This document shows, in pieces, positions 1 through 8,531 of a DNA stretch of 14,299 bases. Source of the DNA: Microdochium bolleyi (lineage: Eukaryota > Ascomycota > Sordariomycetes > Xylariales > Microdochiaceae); NCBI GenBank assembly GCA_001566295.1, contig KQ964332.1, positions 1 to 14,299 of the forward strand, read 5' to 3'. How positions within the stretch are numbered: the stretch's first letter is position 1; every line of letters begins with the position of its first letter. The notes under the pieces were generated by a model. That model was not told where the DNA came from, searched no databases, and was given only the letters and a program-made list of their open reading frames with translations. A program made the position numbers and the translations under genes.

Positions 1-95
1 AGAGATACCACTCTCGTCAATCGAGTGACTGGTTCAAGTGGTGACGGTCATGCATGGCTGCATGACCTGTGGTACCGTACCCGTGCCTTATCCTT
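1..95 (+). repeat. Dispersed repeat, copy 1 (truncated, internally deleted)
   Basis: Bases 4-40 match 7821-7857 and bases 38-95 match 8023-8080, in the same orientation with scattered substitutions. Relative to that copy about 168 bases are missing, and the junction falls on a shared GTG (38-40), which looks like a microhomology deletion. The 5' part lies outside the window. Similarity stops near 95, where a coding relic begins. It keeps the hairpin with GGTCATGCA and TGCATGACC arms. That it belongs to an LTR-type element is inferred from copies 2 and 3. Confidence 0.85.
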
Positions 96-370
96 CCATC
101 ATCTCCTCGGGGCCCTCGATCAGCGCCTCGATCCGGCCGGCTACTTCCAGTCCGTTGGCCCGTTCTCCCGTATCCACGACCTCCTTGATGCCATGACAGT
201 CCATGGCGCGGTTCTTTCGGGGTCAAGAGCGTTAGATTACTTCGTCCCGGGGTCTGTCGTGGAGGCCTCCGACTGGGACTTCTACGTTCCCGCTCAACCG
301 TCTGCGGCTACCGCCATGAAGGCCGCACTCGAGAGCTCGGTGGTGACTTTCGAGACGAGACAGTTGGTGC
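90..370 (+). pseudogene. Nucleotidyltransferase-fold protein, N-terminal fragment
   Basis: The frame open from 25 to 495 contains, at about residues 60-90, the segment LSGSRALDYFVPGS (from about nt 214) followed by SDWDFYVP (from about nt 268). GSRAL plus DWDFY has the form of the Gly-Ser and Asp-x-Asp signature of the DNA polymerase beta-like nucleotidyltransferase fold. I recognise the combination from a family of uncharacterised fungal proteins, usually several hundred residues long. Residues before about 23 are translated repeat sequence (copy 1). Residues after about 115 are antisense to the acidic tail of the ankyrin relic, so only about 90 residues are genuine. No native start is visible. 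It is a fragment, probably not functional. The family call is from motif memory; the substrate of such proteins is unknown to me. Confidence 0.6.
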
Positions 371-384
371 GCGCTGAGGCTTCT

Positions 385-1377
385 CTAGTCCTCCACCTCC
401 TCTCCCTCTTTCTCGATCACCTCCACCTTCCCTACCACCTCTTCACTGTCCTCCCCATTCTGGTTCACCAGGCGGCGAAATTGGTTGCACAGTAATCCAA
501 ACGGCTCCATGCCGCCACTTGTATCCAATCCATTGTATATGAGTTTCCCGATGCGCCATTGACATTGGTCGGAAGCAACTTCACCGCCCGTAAGCAGGAG
601 CTTGACAATGGCATGTAACCCATGAACGCGGCGATGTGGAGTGCTGTGAGGCCTCTGACCGCACGGATGTTACAGTCCACCCTGTTCGCCAGGAGATGGC
701 CTTCGAGGTTCGGGGCGCCAGTGAAGGCTGCCATGTGGAGTGCCGTGGTTCCGTCTCGCGCTCTCAGCGTTGTGTCAGCTCCACGCTTCGAGAGCAGCTC
801 CGTCATGCGTCCTTTCATCGACTCAATCGCACAAATCAGCGCAGTCTTCCCCCAGCGGTCCGCCGCGTTGATGTCAGCACCTGGGTCTAACAGGAGCCGC
901 GCCGGCTTCGTGTCGTTGTTCCAGGCAGCCTAGTGCAGTATTCTTGGACCGTGATAGTCCTCCGCGTTACTATTGGCGGCTCTGGTAGCGAGGTAAGTAG
1001 CACTATCGTCCAGCCAGTATTTTCCCGCGAGAAGCAAAGGCGTCCACCGATGAACCTTTGCTTCGATGTCGGCACCGTTTTCGAGCAGCAGCTTCACCAA
1101 TTCCAAGCATCTCTAGCTGCAGGTTGCGTAAACATCGTTCTCGAAGTACCAAAAGGTCCGCAAGATGTAAGAGTCCATGAGTAGTGCTCCAGGAGTACTG
1201 GCAAGTGATGAATACATCGAAGCTTAGTAACCCCTTGTTGATTCTAAACCACGAGTGCGGCGATTGACAGTCTTCTCCCAAAGGCTTCTCGTCGGGTACT
1301 GAAGACGCTATCAGACGTACGTGTGCCCATGTCTCAGGCATATGCACTGCATCGTTACGAAACGCGCAACCAGCCAA
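385..1377 (-). pseudogene. Ankyrin-repeat protein, broken C-terminal part
   Basis: Read on the minus strand, one frame gives consecutive ankyrin units: LVKLLLENGADIEAK, WTPLLLAGKY, RLLLDPGADINAADRWGKTAL, ELLSKRGADTTLRARDGTTALHMAAF, then GLTALHIAAFMGYM. The same array resumes one frame over as IVKLLLTGGEV. This is followed by a non-ankyrin linker and a Glu/Val-rich acidic tail ending at TAG (387-385). Breaks seen: TAG at 932-930, where LHWAAWNND would be expected, so TGG became TAG; TAG at 1115-1113; and one lost base near 610-613, where ATG-CC would be ATG-GCC. The 387 and 932 stops are out of frame by exactly that one base. Upstream of about 1190 the frame stays open to 1377 but I cannot assign it to a domain. 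Ankyrin arrays bind protein partners. In fungi such arrays often sit C-terminal in NACHT or HET-type proteins, but no effector domain remains here. Its 3' end meets the nucleotidyltransferase fragment tail-to-tail. Confidence 0.8.
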
Positions 1378-3490
1378 GGGTATTCATCACGTTCTGCTTT
1401 GTTCCGTTTGAGCCATATTGGCGAACGACAAAGGACAGCACGCGTGTGCTCATATATGGTACCGCGGTATTAGGCTCCCAGGGCTGATACTACAGTGTAT
1501 TTGGTAGCATATCTGGTAGATCGCCTCCAACAGGTGAGATGCATGCACGTCTATCTTGGTTCTTGTGCTTCTAGGAAAGTTTGTCAAAGACGAAAACCTT
1601 CTTAAGATAGGGCTAGCGACTTGGCTTGCCATTGCTTAGCATGCTTGAGACACAGAAGTCCTATGTCAGTAAGGTCTTCTACAGCAGTGATAGCTGCTGT
1701 TCTTATCCATAAGGATGCACAGCACACGCATCCCTTCGTATGACAGGGTCAAGTCTAGGGCAGGTCAGCGCGCATCTCGTAGGGTTCATTATGTAATAAT
1801 CTCATTATGTAAGCAAGACTGCACTGGACCACTGGCTCACGCAATGTACTGCTCCACGTTGGTTATTTTGCCTGGCCAAGAATAGCCAATCTTCCTGTTC
1901 ACTAACAAATTACTCTTTGACTCTCATGGGAGGAGACGCTTTCTAGAGTCATAGCCAAGAATCAGCTAACATGCTACTTGTAGCGACGCTGTCATCAACT
2001 TGTGCTGCTTAGCTCGCTCGGGCGCGGGCAGGGCCGTAGTACGTGGAGTTCGCAAAATCGGAGTTTTGTGGATCTCCTGTTGACGCTGATGGCCCAGTAA
2101 ACACAAGCCGTCGCCGCAGCTCCAGCGTTTATCAGACCTACCATGGCCGTCTCACTTCTACCGTGTGGTAAAATAGCGAGTCAGCAATCGGTTTCTCGGC
2201 AGGTCAGGACGTGATATGCTGGATGGACGGAAAGTTGTAGGTATGTAAAGACCTGGTCAGGATCCTTGTGGCGCTCCGGCGTCGTTACTAAGTTTTTCGG
2301 GGACTGGTTCCGCATCGTGGTACCGTAGGTTGTCTTGCTGCTGTGGGTATTGTGGATTGTTGGTGGATCGAATTTGGTGCGGAAGTCTGAGGAAAAGACA
2401 GTAAACTTGGAGCTCCGGCTGTAGACCTGAATCCGCAGGAGAAGGGACTGGAATCAGACGGACCTGCTACGTGCACGGACATTTCGTAGGACATGACATG
2501 TCCATGAAGAGAATCAGAGGGACTTCACGGTGCGCAGGGATGCTGTCGAACATGTTGGGCGCGCCGGTCCTTGGGTTCTGAACGAAATCCGGGTGTGGAA
2601 TCGTACAGTAAGAGCCGTTGGATTTACTAATAGCTTTCTACTTCACAAGGTACTGAACTGTGGCTTCGGCTCATGTCACCTGTGCTGAACGAAAACCCTG
2701 AAGTGCTGATCGGGACTGAGGGGAACCTTTCACGTTCGTAGCCTTTGGATGATAATGCTTGTCGTACCTCATGGAGGAGACAAACAACCAGGTTGACTAT
2801 CATCAAACAACGAAATGCTCCACTACTGTATAGAATGAACGAACGTGCAGCTCCGGATTGCTATGTGATCGTTTCCCAAACAGTACTTGATCGGCTTGCT
2901 ACTATCTGTCGATAACTCCAACACTTCATCACTAAACACTCGGCTTCCGACATATTGGAAATGCCACCTATCGGAAAAGAGAATCGCATACAGGGCCAAA
3001 AGTCTGACCATCATTCCCGGCGGCGTCAAGGCTCAACATCGGCGGGGCCCCATAGATAGCGCTGAGTCAGCAGGACCTGTCGGCGGTTTTGAGGCCGGAC
3101 ATCTCGAGGGCGAATGCCCCAGCGCAGAATGGCCGGCCCCTTGACCGTCATTGCCGGCAAAACCTGGCTGGCGCAGTCAAGTTTCTTGGTGTGGGCGCTC
3201 GGGCCAGGCCGGGGTGGCAGGGGCCGGCGCAGTCAAGTTCTCTTACCCCAACACAGGCAAGTTCCAGGCGGCAAAACGGCTGGGGGTTAAGTGCTGAACC
3301 CCCAAGGCCGATCCCCAACTGAAGGCCCGTGCACGCAGCATGCACCACAGCAGGCCAGGGTTATGAAAAGGTTAAATGGGCGCGCGCTGCAAAGAGGAAA
3401 TGAAAAAGTAAGCCACGCGACGCGACGCGGTAGGAGATGCGAGGAGGAGAGGGGAAGCAGCGGCTGGAATAGCTAGATGGAATAGATAGA
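1378..3490. other. Gene-poor interval
   Basis: I see no protein family in any frame. Open frames are all under about 90 codons and lack motifs. Minor items: an 11-base direct repeat TCATTATGTAA around 1788-1812, and a 14-base direct repeat GGCGCAGTCAAGTT at 3170-3183 and 3226-3239 within a GC-rich stretch (3030-3330). A Ser/Pro-rich minus frame at 2288-2494 has composition like a disordered protein segment, but nothing else supports it. Confidence 0.6.
3170..3239. repeat. 14-base direct repeat pair
   Basis: GGCGCAGTCAAGTT occurs at 3170-3183 and again at 3226-3239, 56 bases apart, in GC-rich non-coding sequence. The matches are exact. No function is evident. It may be a remnant of a local duplication. 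Confidence 0.6.
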
Positions 3491-3570
3491 TATGAAATGC
3501 TCAGTCACAAGCGCGAGAAACAACAGAACTACACCACGGACGCGACCCCAGATTTATGAACTAACAGACA

Positions 3571-3780
3571 ATGGCAGCATCAGAGGGCGTAGTCGCAGAC
3601 GTCTGGCTGTACGAGCTGGCGCGCGTTCTTATGTGCTCGCGCTGCGGAGGTGCGATCCGGCCAGGCGTCAACGTCCCTCCGCACTTCCGGCAGGCGCACC
3701 AGATCCAGGGCGTCGAGCTACGGCGCATTCGAGAGCTCGCAAGCGCGATTACAGAGGCGGCAGCCGGCATCGGCTGCTGC
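3571..3780 (+). pseudogene. OrsD/DUF3505-type zinc-finger protein, N-terminal fragment
   Basis: The ATG at 3571 has A at -3. The frame gives an aromatic-rich lead (VWLYELARVLMC), then CSRCGGAIRPG, then PPHFRQAHQIQG and ELRRIRELASAI. This is a C-x2-C ... H-x4-H arrangement (Cys at about residues 22 and 25, His at about 38 and 43). Spacing and flanks fit the single zinc-finger region of the fungal DUF3505 family, named after OrsD of the Aspergillus orsellinic-acid cluster. Many unlinked fungal proteins carry it, so it does not imply a polyketide cluster. Family members are several hundred residues; here the frame stops at 3810, and after about residue 70 it becomes antisense to the dynamin relic. 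The gene is therefore cut after its N-terminal domain. The intact finger and good start context leave open a short expressed product. Confidence 0.6.
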
Positions 3781-3781
3781 C

Positions 3782-4170
3782 GGTCCGGATCTTCTGCAGC
3801 GTCTCGGTGAAGTAGTGGTTGTACGTGATCGGATGTAGCTCTTGGTGCTGCTTAAGGATCTGGCTTGTCTTGTCTCGGAGGTCTGCCAGTATGGCGTCCA
3901 TTGCCGGGTTGATGATCCTCTGCAGATTTTTGATGAGGTACTGGCATCTGCAACGTGGTCAATTACCTGTCTGAGGAAGACCTTGCAAGCGGTCCACACG
4001 CACTGGACGTGGGACAGCGCGAGCGCCTCCCGGGGGCCAGCTTGCTCGCGGAACAGCTCGGCGATGATCATGGGGTCGAAAGATCCACGGAGCTCTCAGC
4101 CACTGGAAAGGGACATCTTTTCCATGATTCTCCTGATGAACTCATCTCGAGAGATCGATCGCGGAGTTGC
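3782..4170 (-). pseudogene. Dynamin-like GTPase, C-terminal (stalk/GED) fragment, broken
   Basis: Minus-strand frames reconstruct a fungal dynamin/Mx-like C-terminal region: SISRDEFIRRIMEKM, then GSFDPMIIAELFREQAG, ALSHVQCVWTACKVFLRQVI, and after a frame change YLIKNLQRIINPAMDAILAD, ending HPITYNHYFTETLQKIRT. The FDP-x2-IAELFREQ block and the NHYFTETLQK block are hallmarks I know from fungal dynamin-family proteins. Breaks: TGA at 4098-4096, where Arg (CGA) is usual before ELPG; and a one-base frameshift near 3945-3950. The GTPase domain, which would lie at higher coordinates, is absent; only short uninterpretable sequence follows. Intact relatives hydrolyse GTP and remodel membranes; this piece cannot. 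At 3782 it abuts the OrsD-type fragment on the opposite strand. Confidence 0.75.
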
Positions 4171-5600
4171 AGATCGGTGAAGTACTTGTGTGTTTTTCCT
4201 ACGGTACTGCGCAGGTTTGTGAGATTGAGGATGTTGCTCGAATGCAGGCCCTTGGTTCACAGTACATGCGTTAGCAGCGAGTTTGTGGAGGATAAGGCGT
4301 CAGAATTGCAAGGTAGCCACGCCACTGCATATCCTGGCAGCTGACCACTCCAGCCATTCTAGCGCACAAAACGGTTATCCGCGGTGCCTTACCAGAACAT
4401 GTGCATGTGTCCACAGTTCCGCCCCCCGGCCCCCAATGGCCGAGAGTGGACGGCCTGTGCGCACAAAGAACTCCGCGCAGGGAGAGCCGATTACGAATTT
4501 CGAGTCGGATTGTGTTTTGTTTAGGGAAAGCTTCAGGTGATTTTTGGGATTTTCTTCCAAGGATTCGTCCCAAGATATCACCCTGTTTATGCAATAAGCA
4601 AAGGATGGAGAAATATCGATCTGCAGCTCGAACTGGCTTCCGTGACCGCGCAACCTACAGGCGGCTCCGTTTGTGGGTCCATTCACACGGCATCGCCAAG
4701 ACAAGGGGGTGCACACAGAGGGGCGGGGGAACGTCCACGAGATGGGTGGATAGCCGATTTCGAATGCGACTCAATGGGGCAAACGTAGTCTTTTGGGAAT
4801 GTAAGACCATTATTGGACGTCGAGTCCTCCCTCTTCGCCCGCTCAAGAAAGATTTTTAATTGGCAAACATGGAGTCAGGCCTTTGACGACCAGAAGTTCT
4901 ATCGTAAAGTTCTTTTTCCATTTCCCCCGCTCTTTCTTCTTCTTGGTTCTCTTATGGTTGACTGTCAAAGTTTGCCGTGCTGGGTTGTGAAAGCTTGGTG
5001 GGTCTGCTTTGACGGGGTGGGAGGAGCAGCAGATGGAGCCATGATAACACCTTTCCAACCCCAGAGAGCCGCACAAACGACATGTGGTCCTCGAACAGCA
5101 ACTCTGCTTGACCCGTGTTGCCGCGACCTTTAAGCATGATATGTGGCGTTATTGGGCGCCTTTGCTTCTGCATGGCGATAGATTAGGCAACCCCGCTGCA
5201 TGGAGCTATGTCGCCTACTGGCCACAAGCTGCTTGATGAGTGCCTTGTTAGTGAGTGTGCCTTTCGAATATGCCTAGTAGTCGGCCTCGCATGTTGCCCT
5301 ACCGCAGCTGGGTGCGCCTTAATTGCGACCCAAGAACCCCGCTTCTCCACGTCTGTTTCACGTCCCCTTCCCACATGCAGATTGAGTCATGACTGGGCAA
5401 CGATAGTGGAATCCAGCATTCAACAGCAGTGGCCTGCACAGAAAACGCTTCCTTTCCCCTCCGACACTTACGCATGGGCCTACTTTTCTTCTTCGTCAAG
5501 ACAACAGACGTTTCGGCCTTCTGGAACAATAGGACACGCTAGCCTACGATTGTTACGGTACTGCAAATTCAGAACCTTCTACCTACACAATCATTTACCT
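4171..5600. other. Gene-poor interval upstream of the HET gene
   Basis: No frame shows a recognisable family. There is an imperfect direct repeat of about 22 bases (AGCCGATT-n-CGAAT pattern) at 4485-4507 and 4752-4772. A pyrimidine-rich stretch runs at 4911-4950. A minus-strand ATG at 5042 with A at -3 opens a 25-codon Ala/Pro/Ser-rich frame ending at 4965, which could be an orphan N-terminus; support is weak. The last several hundred bases presumably hold the HET promoter. I found no clear TATA box there. Confidence 0.55.
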
Positions 5601-5624
5601 TGACACTGACACTGACACTGGCAC
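5601..5624 (+). repeat. TGACAC hexamer tandem repeat in HET 5' leader
   Basis: Three exact TGACAC units and one TGGCAC unit lie head-to-tail, ending 15 bases before the HET start codon. This is a short microsatellite in what must be the 5' untranslated leader. Copy number could vary between strains. Confidence 0.85.
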
Positions 5625-5639
5625 TGAAGTGTCGCATAG

Positions 5640-7445
5640 ATGTTCGCCGCACTTCGTCATCCCGACAGTATCCGCCTGTTAGAGCTCGGCAAGCTTGATA
5701 CTGCGAAGACATCTTTGCAAGCGCAGCTGGTTCCCACACGGTTGTGTGAGCGACCAGTGTACACCGCTCTATCCTACGTCTGGGGTGATGAAATCAGCGA
5801 AGGAGCCATCACGATCGGGGACGCGAGCGTATCAATCGGACGAAATCTGTATGACTGCTTGAAAGAACTTAGTTCTCATGCCGGTGCGATCACAATATGG
5901 GCCGACCAAGTTTGCATCAACCAAGCCGACGAAGTGGAAAAGGAACACCAAGTGCAAATGATGGGAAGGATATACTCAGAAGCCGAGCTGGTCACTGGCT
6001 GGGTGGGCTCATCCACGCCGCAAAACCAGCTTGCGCTGAAAGCTTTTCGGGCGGTTGGCTTGTGTTGCGTTGCTCAGCGTACGACTGAAGAATGCGAGTT
6101 GGCTTTACGAGACCTGCGCGCCACGGGTCACTTCAATCATCTTGGAGATCTGGCCAGCCCTCGCAGCGCTATCTGGCGAGCTGTTACGGGTTTTGCACAG
6201 CTGGCCTGGTTTGAGAGGCTTTGGATCGTCCAGGAAGCGTGTCTCGCAAAGAAGATGGAGCTTAGGTGCGGCAGAGAAACGATCGATGTCGATACATTCT
6301 TTGGCGGTATTGAAGGCTTCTGCACAATGGTTACTGCCCCGCCTCAACCTCGCCTACTAGAGCCATACCGTCGTGCTCCCATACTGGGCAAGATCCGTCA
6401 ACGCATACTCTCTCGGAATCCGCCATCACTCCATGAAGTCGCTCATATTCTCGGCAATTGGAAATGCGGCAAGGACCAAGATCGTCTGAATGCTTTACTC
6501 GGTATCTCGTACAAAGACAAAGCCTGCCCATGGTTCGAGCCGCGGTATAGTGTCTCTGCGCCTGAGCTATTTGAGGATTTTGCAAAACGACACATGGAAA
6601 GCAACCAGTCATTGGAAATACTTCACTTTGCGGGTGCAGGAGATGGAGACGCCTTCCAGGTTGAAATGATAAGGGATCAGCCACATCTTATTTTGAAGCC
6701 TCCTGCTGCCGATTTGCCATCTTGGGTCCCGGACTGGCGCATACGAACAAAACCATTGTCGCTGGCACCTACAACAGACAGAAGCGAGAAGCCCGCCGGA
6801 GCTTTCCAAGCGACCATGACAAAACCGAGTTTCCACTTGGACACATCCAGTCACGTATTGCACGTTCGAGCATACGAAGTAGACGACATCATTGCTTGCG
6901 GCATTCCCAACTGCGACAGGTCATTGCAAGTCCTGGAATGTAGTGCAAACGAGATCTTCATCAACTGGTTCGAGACAGCTAAAATCTTGATTGCCTCGCC
7001 GGAAATGCCCAGGATGTTCGCCCTCACTCTTTTGATGGGCGGCTTGGTTCAGGCGACTGAGCGCCCACAGGTCCGCATCCCTGCTGCCAAAATTGCAGAA
7101 TACTTCGATGCATGGGTGGGAAGCTATCTTGAACCATCGCTGCACAGACAAGAAACACCTAGGTCTAGCAGCGACGGGTTAGATAAGTCAACACATTTTG
7201 CATACCTGGCCGAAGAAGTATGTCGCAACCGAACGTTCTTTGTCACTCGGTGTGGCTTCATGGGTCTTGGCTCTCTCACTGCTGCCCCTCTGGCTTCTGT
7301 GGTGCTTATACACGGATTAAGAACACCGTTCTTGGTGCAAAGAGGCCCAGGTAAGGATTTTTTCCGGGGGGGATGCTACGTTCAGGGCATGATGGACCGA
7401 AGGCAGGGCCTTTCTTACGACGATACGTATTTGAATCTCGCCTAG
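5640..7445 (+). CDS. HET-domain (heterokaryon incompatibility) protein
   Basis: A single uninterrupted frame of 601 residues. The HET domain occupies about residues 37-200 and shows the family's three signature blocks: YTALSYVWGD (41-50), IWADQVCINQAD (86-97) with QVQMMGRIYSEA after it, and WFERLWIVQE (190-199). The C-terminus has the usual HET-protein ending: GFMGLGSL (from 539), VVLIHGLRTPFLVQ, and CYVQGMMD (579-586). Length is typical. No NACHT, ankyrin or WD segment follows, so this is the stand-alone form. HET proteins are TIR-like domain proteins linked to vegetative incompatibility and programmed cell death after fusion with non-self. The start is fixed: an in-frame TAG lies directly before the ATG. 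The start context is poor (T at -3). No introns are needed. It is undamaged although the coding remnants on both sides are broken, which suggests retained function or recent arrival. The allelic partner, if any, is not identifiable. Confidence 0.93.
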   Translation: MFAALRHPDSIRLLELGKLDTAKTSLQAQLVPTRLCERPVYTALSYVWGDEISEGAITIGDASVSIGRNLYDCLKELSSHAGAITIWADQVCINQADEVEKEHQVQMMGRIYSEAELVTGWVGSSTPQNQLALKAFRAVGLCCVAQRTTEECELALRDLRATGHFNHLGDLASPRSAIWRAVTGFAQLAWFERLWIVQEACLAKKMELRCGRETIDVDTFFGGIEGFCTMVTAPPQPRLLEPYRRAPILGKIRQRILSRNPPSLHEVAHILGNWKCGKDQDRLNALLGISYKDKACPWFEPRYSVSAPELFEDFAKRHMESNQSLEILHFAGAGDGDAFQVEMIRDQPHLILKPPAADLPSWVPDWRIRTKPLSLAPTTDRSEKPAGAFQATMTKPSFHLDTSSHVLHVRAYEVDDIIACGIPNCDRSLQVLECSANEIFINWFETAKILIASPEMPRMFALTLLMGGLVQATERPQVRIPAAKIAEYFDAWVGSYLEPSLHRQETPRSSSDGLDKSTHFAYLAEEVCRNRTFFVTRCGFMGLGSLTAAPLASVVLIHGLRTPFLVQRGPGKDFFRGGCYVQGMMDRRQGLSYDDTYLNLA

Positions 7446-7684
7446 TGCAAGGCAGTATAGTTTTGCATTTTCTCATTCCTGAACAGATCTCAGAACAAAG
7501 TTCTCTTTCGAAGTAATGACTGAGATCTCTTTGCGAGTTGATGAAGTCCGAAATCATCTGTTCCAACACCACCACAATAACCAGCACTAATGCTTAGTGG
7601 ATCCATCATGTAAGATGGAAGTAAGTGATATGGGGACGAAGGTCAAGTGCCACCAAACGGCTTATAGCTAAAGTTTAAGCGTAA
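7446..7684. other. HET gene 3' flank
   Basis: No coding signal. T-rich stretches follow the stop codon, and an AATAAC-like sequence near 7577 might serve polyadenylation, but this is weak. The interval ends where the repeat (copy 2) is inferred to begin. Confidence 0.4.
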
Positions 7685-8210
7685 TGTCACGATCCGGCCT
7701 CTAGGGTTAGCCAGAGCACCGGGCTTCGGGGTTACTATCCTCAAAGTAGGTAAAGCTCTTGCAATATTACAACTATTAAATATCGTTCGTCTCTTGGGGG
7801 TTGCCGTATCTCTTAAAAAAGATACCACTCTCGTCAATTGAGTGACTAGTTCAAGTGATGGGTGAGAATGATACCTAGATTGATCGCTGAAGTACAAAGG
7901 TAAGGACTGTCTGTCTAGGAAATCCTCCATACTATATACCCTTTGTCCTTCATCGTACTCTGGCCGTGGTCACGGTCGGAGCCCTGATGGTCACTGTCTA
8001 AGTGCTGACCATCATACATGGCGTGGTAACGGTCATGCATGACTGCATGACCGGTGGTACTGTACCCGTGCCTTATCCTTATCGTGCTTACATAAGAAAC
8101 CTGTGTCGACCCGCTGCATGGCCTGCCCTTGTACTTGGCCCGATCATGCGGCCTGGCTCGTTTGTGCTTCTCTGCCCAAACAGCTGTCCCCTGTTGGTCT
8201 GGTCGTCACA
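7685..8210 (+). mobile_element. Dispersed repeat, copy 2: probable solo LTR
   Basis: The right end at 8210 is well supported: this copy and copy 3 agree through ...GTCACA and then diverge at the same base. Internal segments 7821-7857 and 8023-8080 match copy 1, and 8083-8210 matches copy 3. The left end is inferred: TGTCACGATCC at 7685 is an imperfect inverted partner of GGTCGTCACA at 8201-8210, giving a TG...CA element of 526 bases, as expected for a long terminal repeat. Many fungal Gypsy-type LTRs start similarly. No primer-binding site follows 8210, and no gag-pol frame is present, which fits a solo LTR. The flanks (CGTAA and TTAAT) do not give a clear target duplication. It could instead be a non-autonomous DNA element. 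Confidence 0.55.
8031..8052. repeat. Perfect hairpin inside the repeat
   Basis: Arms GGTCATGCA (8031-8039) and TGCATGACC (8044-8052) flank a TGAC loop. Copy 1 keeps both arms exactly at 46-67 with loop TGGC. The surroundings also carry GATGGTC and GACCATC as a further inverted pair (about 7986-8012). Conservation of the arms with a changed loop is notable. Confidence 0.8.
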
Positions 8211-8531
8211 TTAATATTCGAAGCGAAGTGCGAATTTTAGTAGTAAGAGATCTGGGCAAACAGGATTGTTGTCGTCGGGAAAGCTATTAAGAGGAAAGAA
8301 TGTTAGAAGGCGGGACTATCTCGACCAGGTCTTCTATACCATTTAAAGAGTCCTAGAATCTTACCGGCGCCTTAGTGTCCGCCCAACAGCGCAAGCTCAC
8401 GCGACTTCGCAACATGACGCGCTATTTCTACATAGGACGTGGCGTTAACTTACGTTAGGCTAAAGGCAGCCGAGACAGAGGTTAAAGCATCGGTGTACTA
8501 GAATCAGCCTTGTACCCTAGTATGTAAGTAA
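8211..8531. other. Unassigned sequence between repeat and transposase remnant
   Basis: Dense in stops on both strands. I see no domain or RNA gene. It might be decayed 5' sequence of the transposon remnant that follows, but no motif supports this. Confidence 0.4.

Noticed and set aside
25..495. One 156-residue plus-strand gene
   Set aside because: Its first part is translated repeat sequence and its last 40 residues are antisense to the acidic tail of the ankyrin relic. Only the middle is a genuine nucleotidyltransferase-fold fragment.
465..620. C-terminal part of the minus-strand 117-codon ankyrin frame as coding
   Set aside because: After about 612 the ankyrin pattern continues in a different frame to a stop at 385. 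The residues read in the longer frame are frameshift product.
3340..3440. CGCGA-rich tandem as a minisatellite
   Set aside because: Only about three imperfect units near 3416-3431, too short to call.
3492..3815. 107-codon plus-strand frame starting at 3492
   Set aside because: It is Arg-rich and overlaps the OrsD-type frame, which has the motif support; it is a shadow.
7700..7715. Telomere repeat (CTAGGGTTAG)
   Set aside because: Only one TTAGGG-like unit, inside the dispersed repeat; no array.
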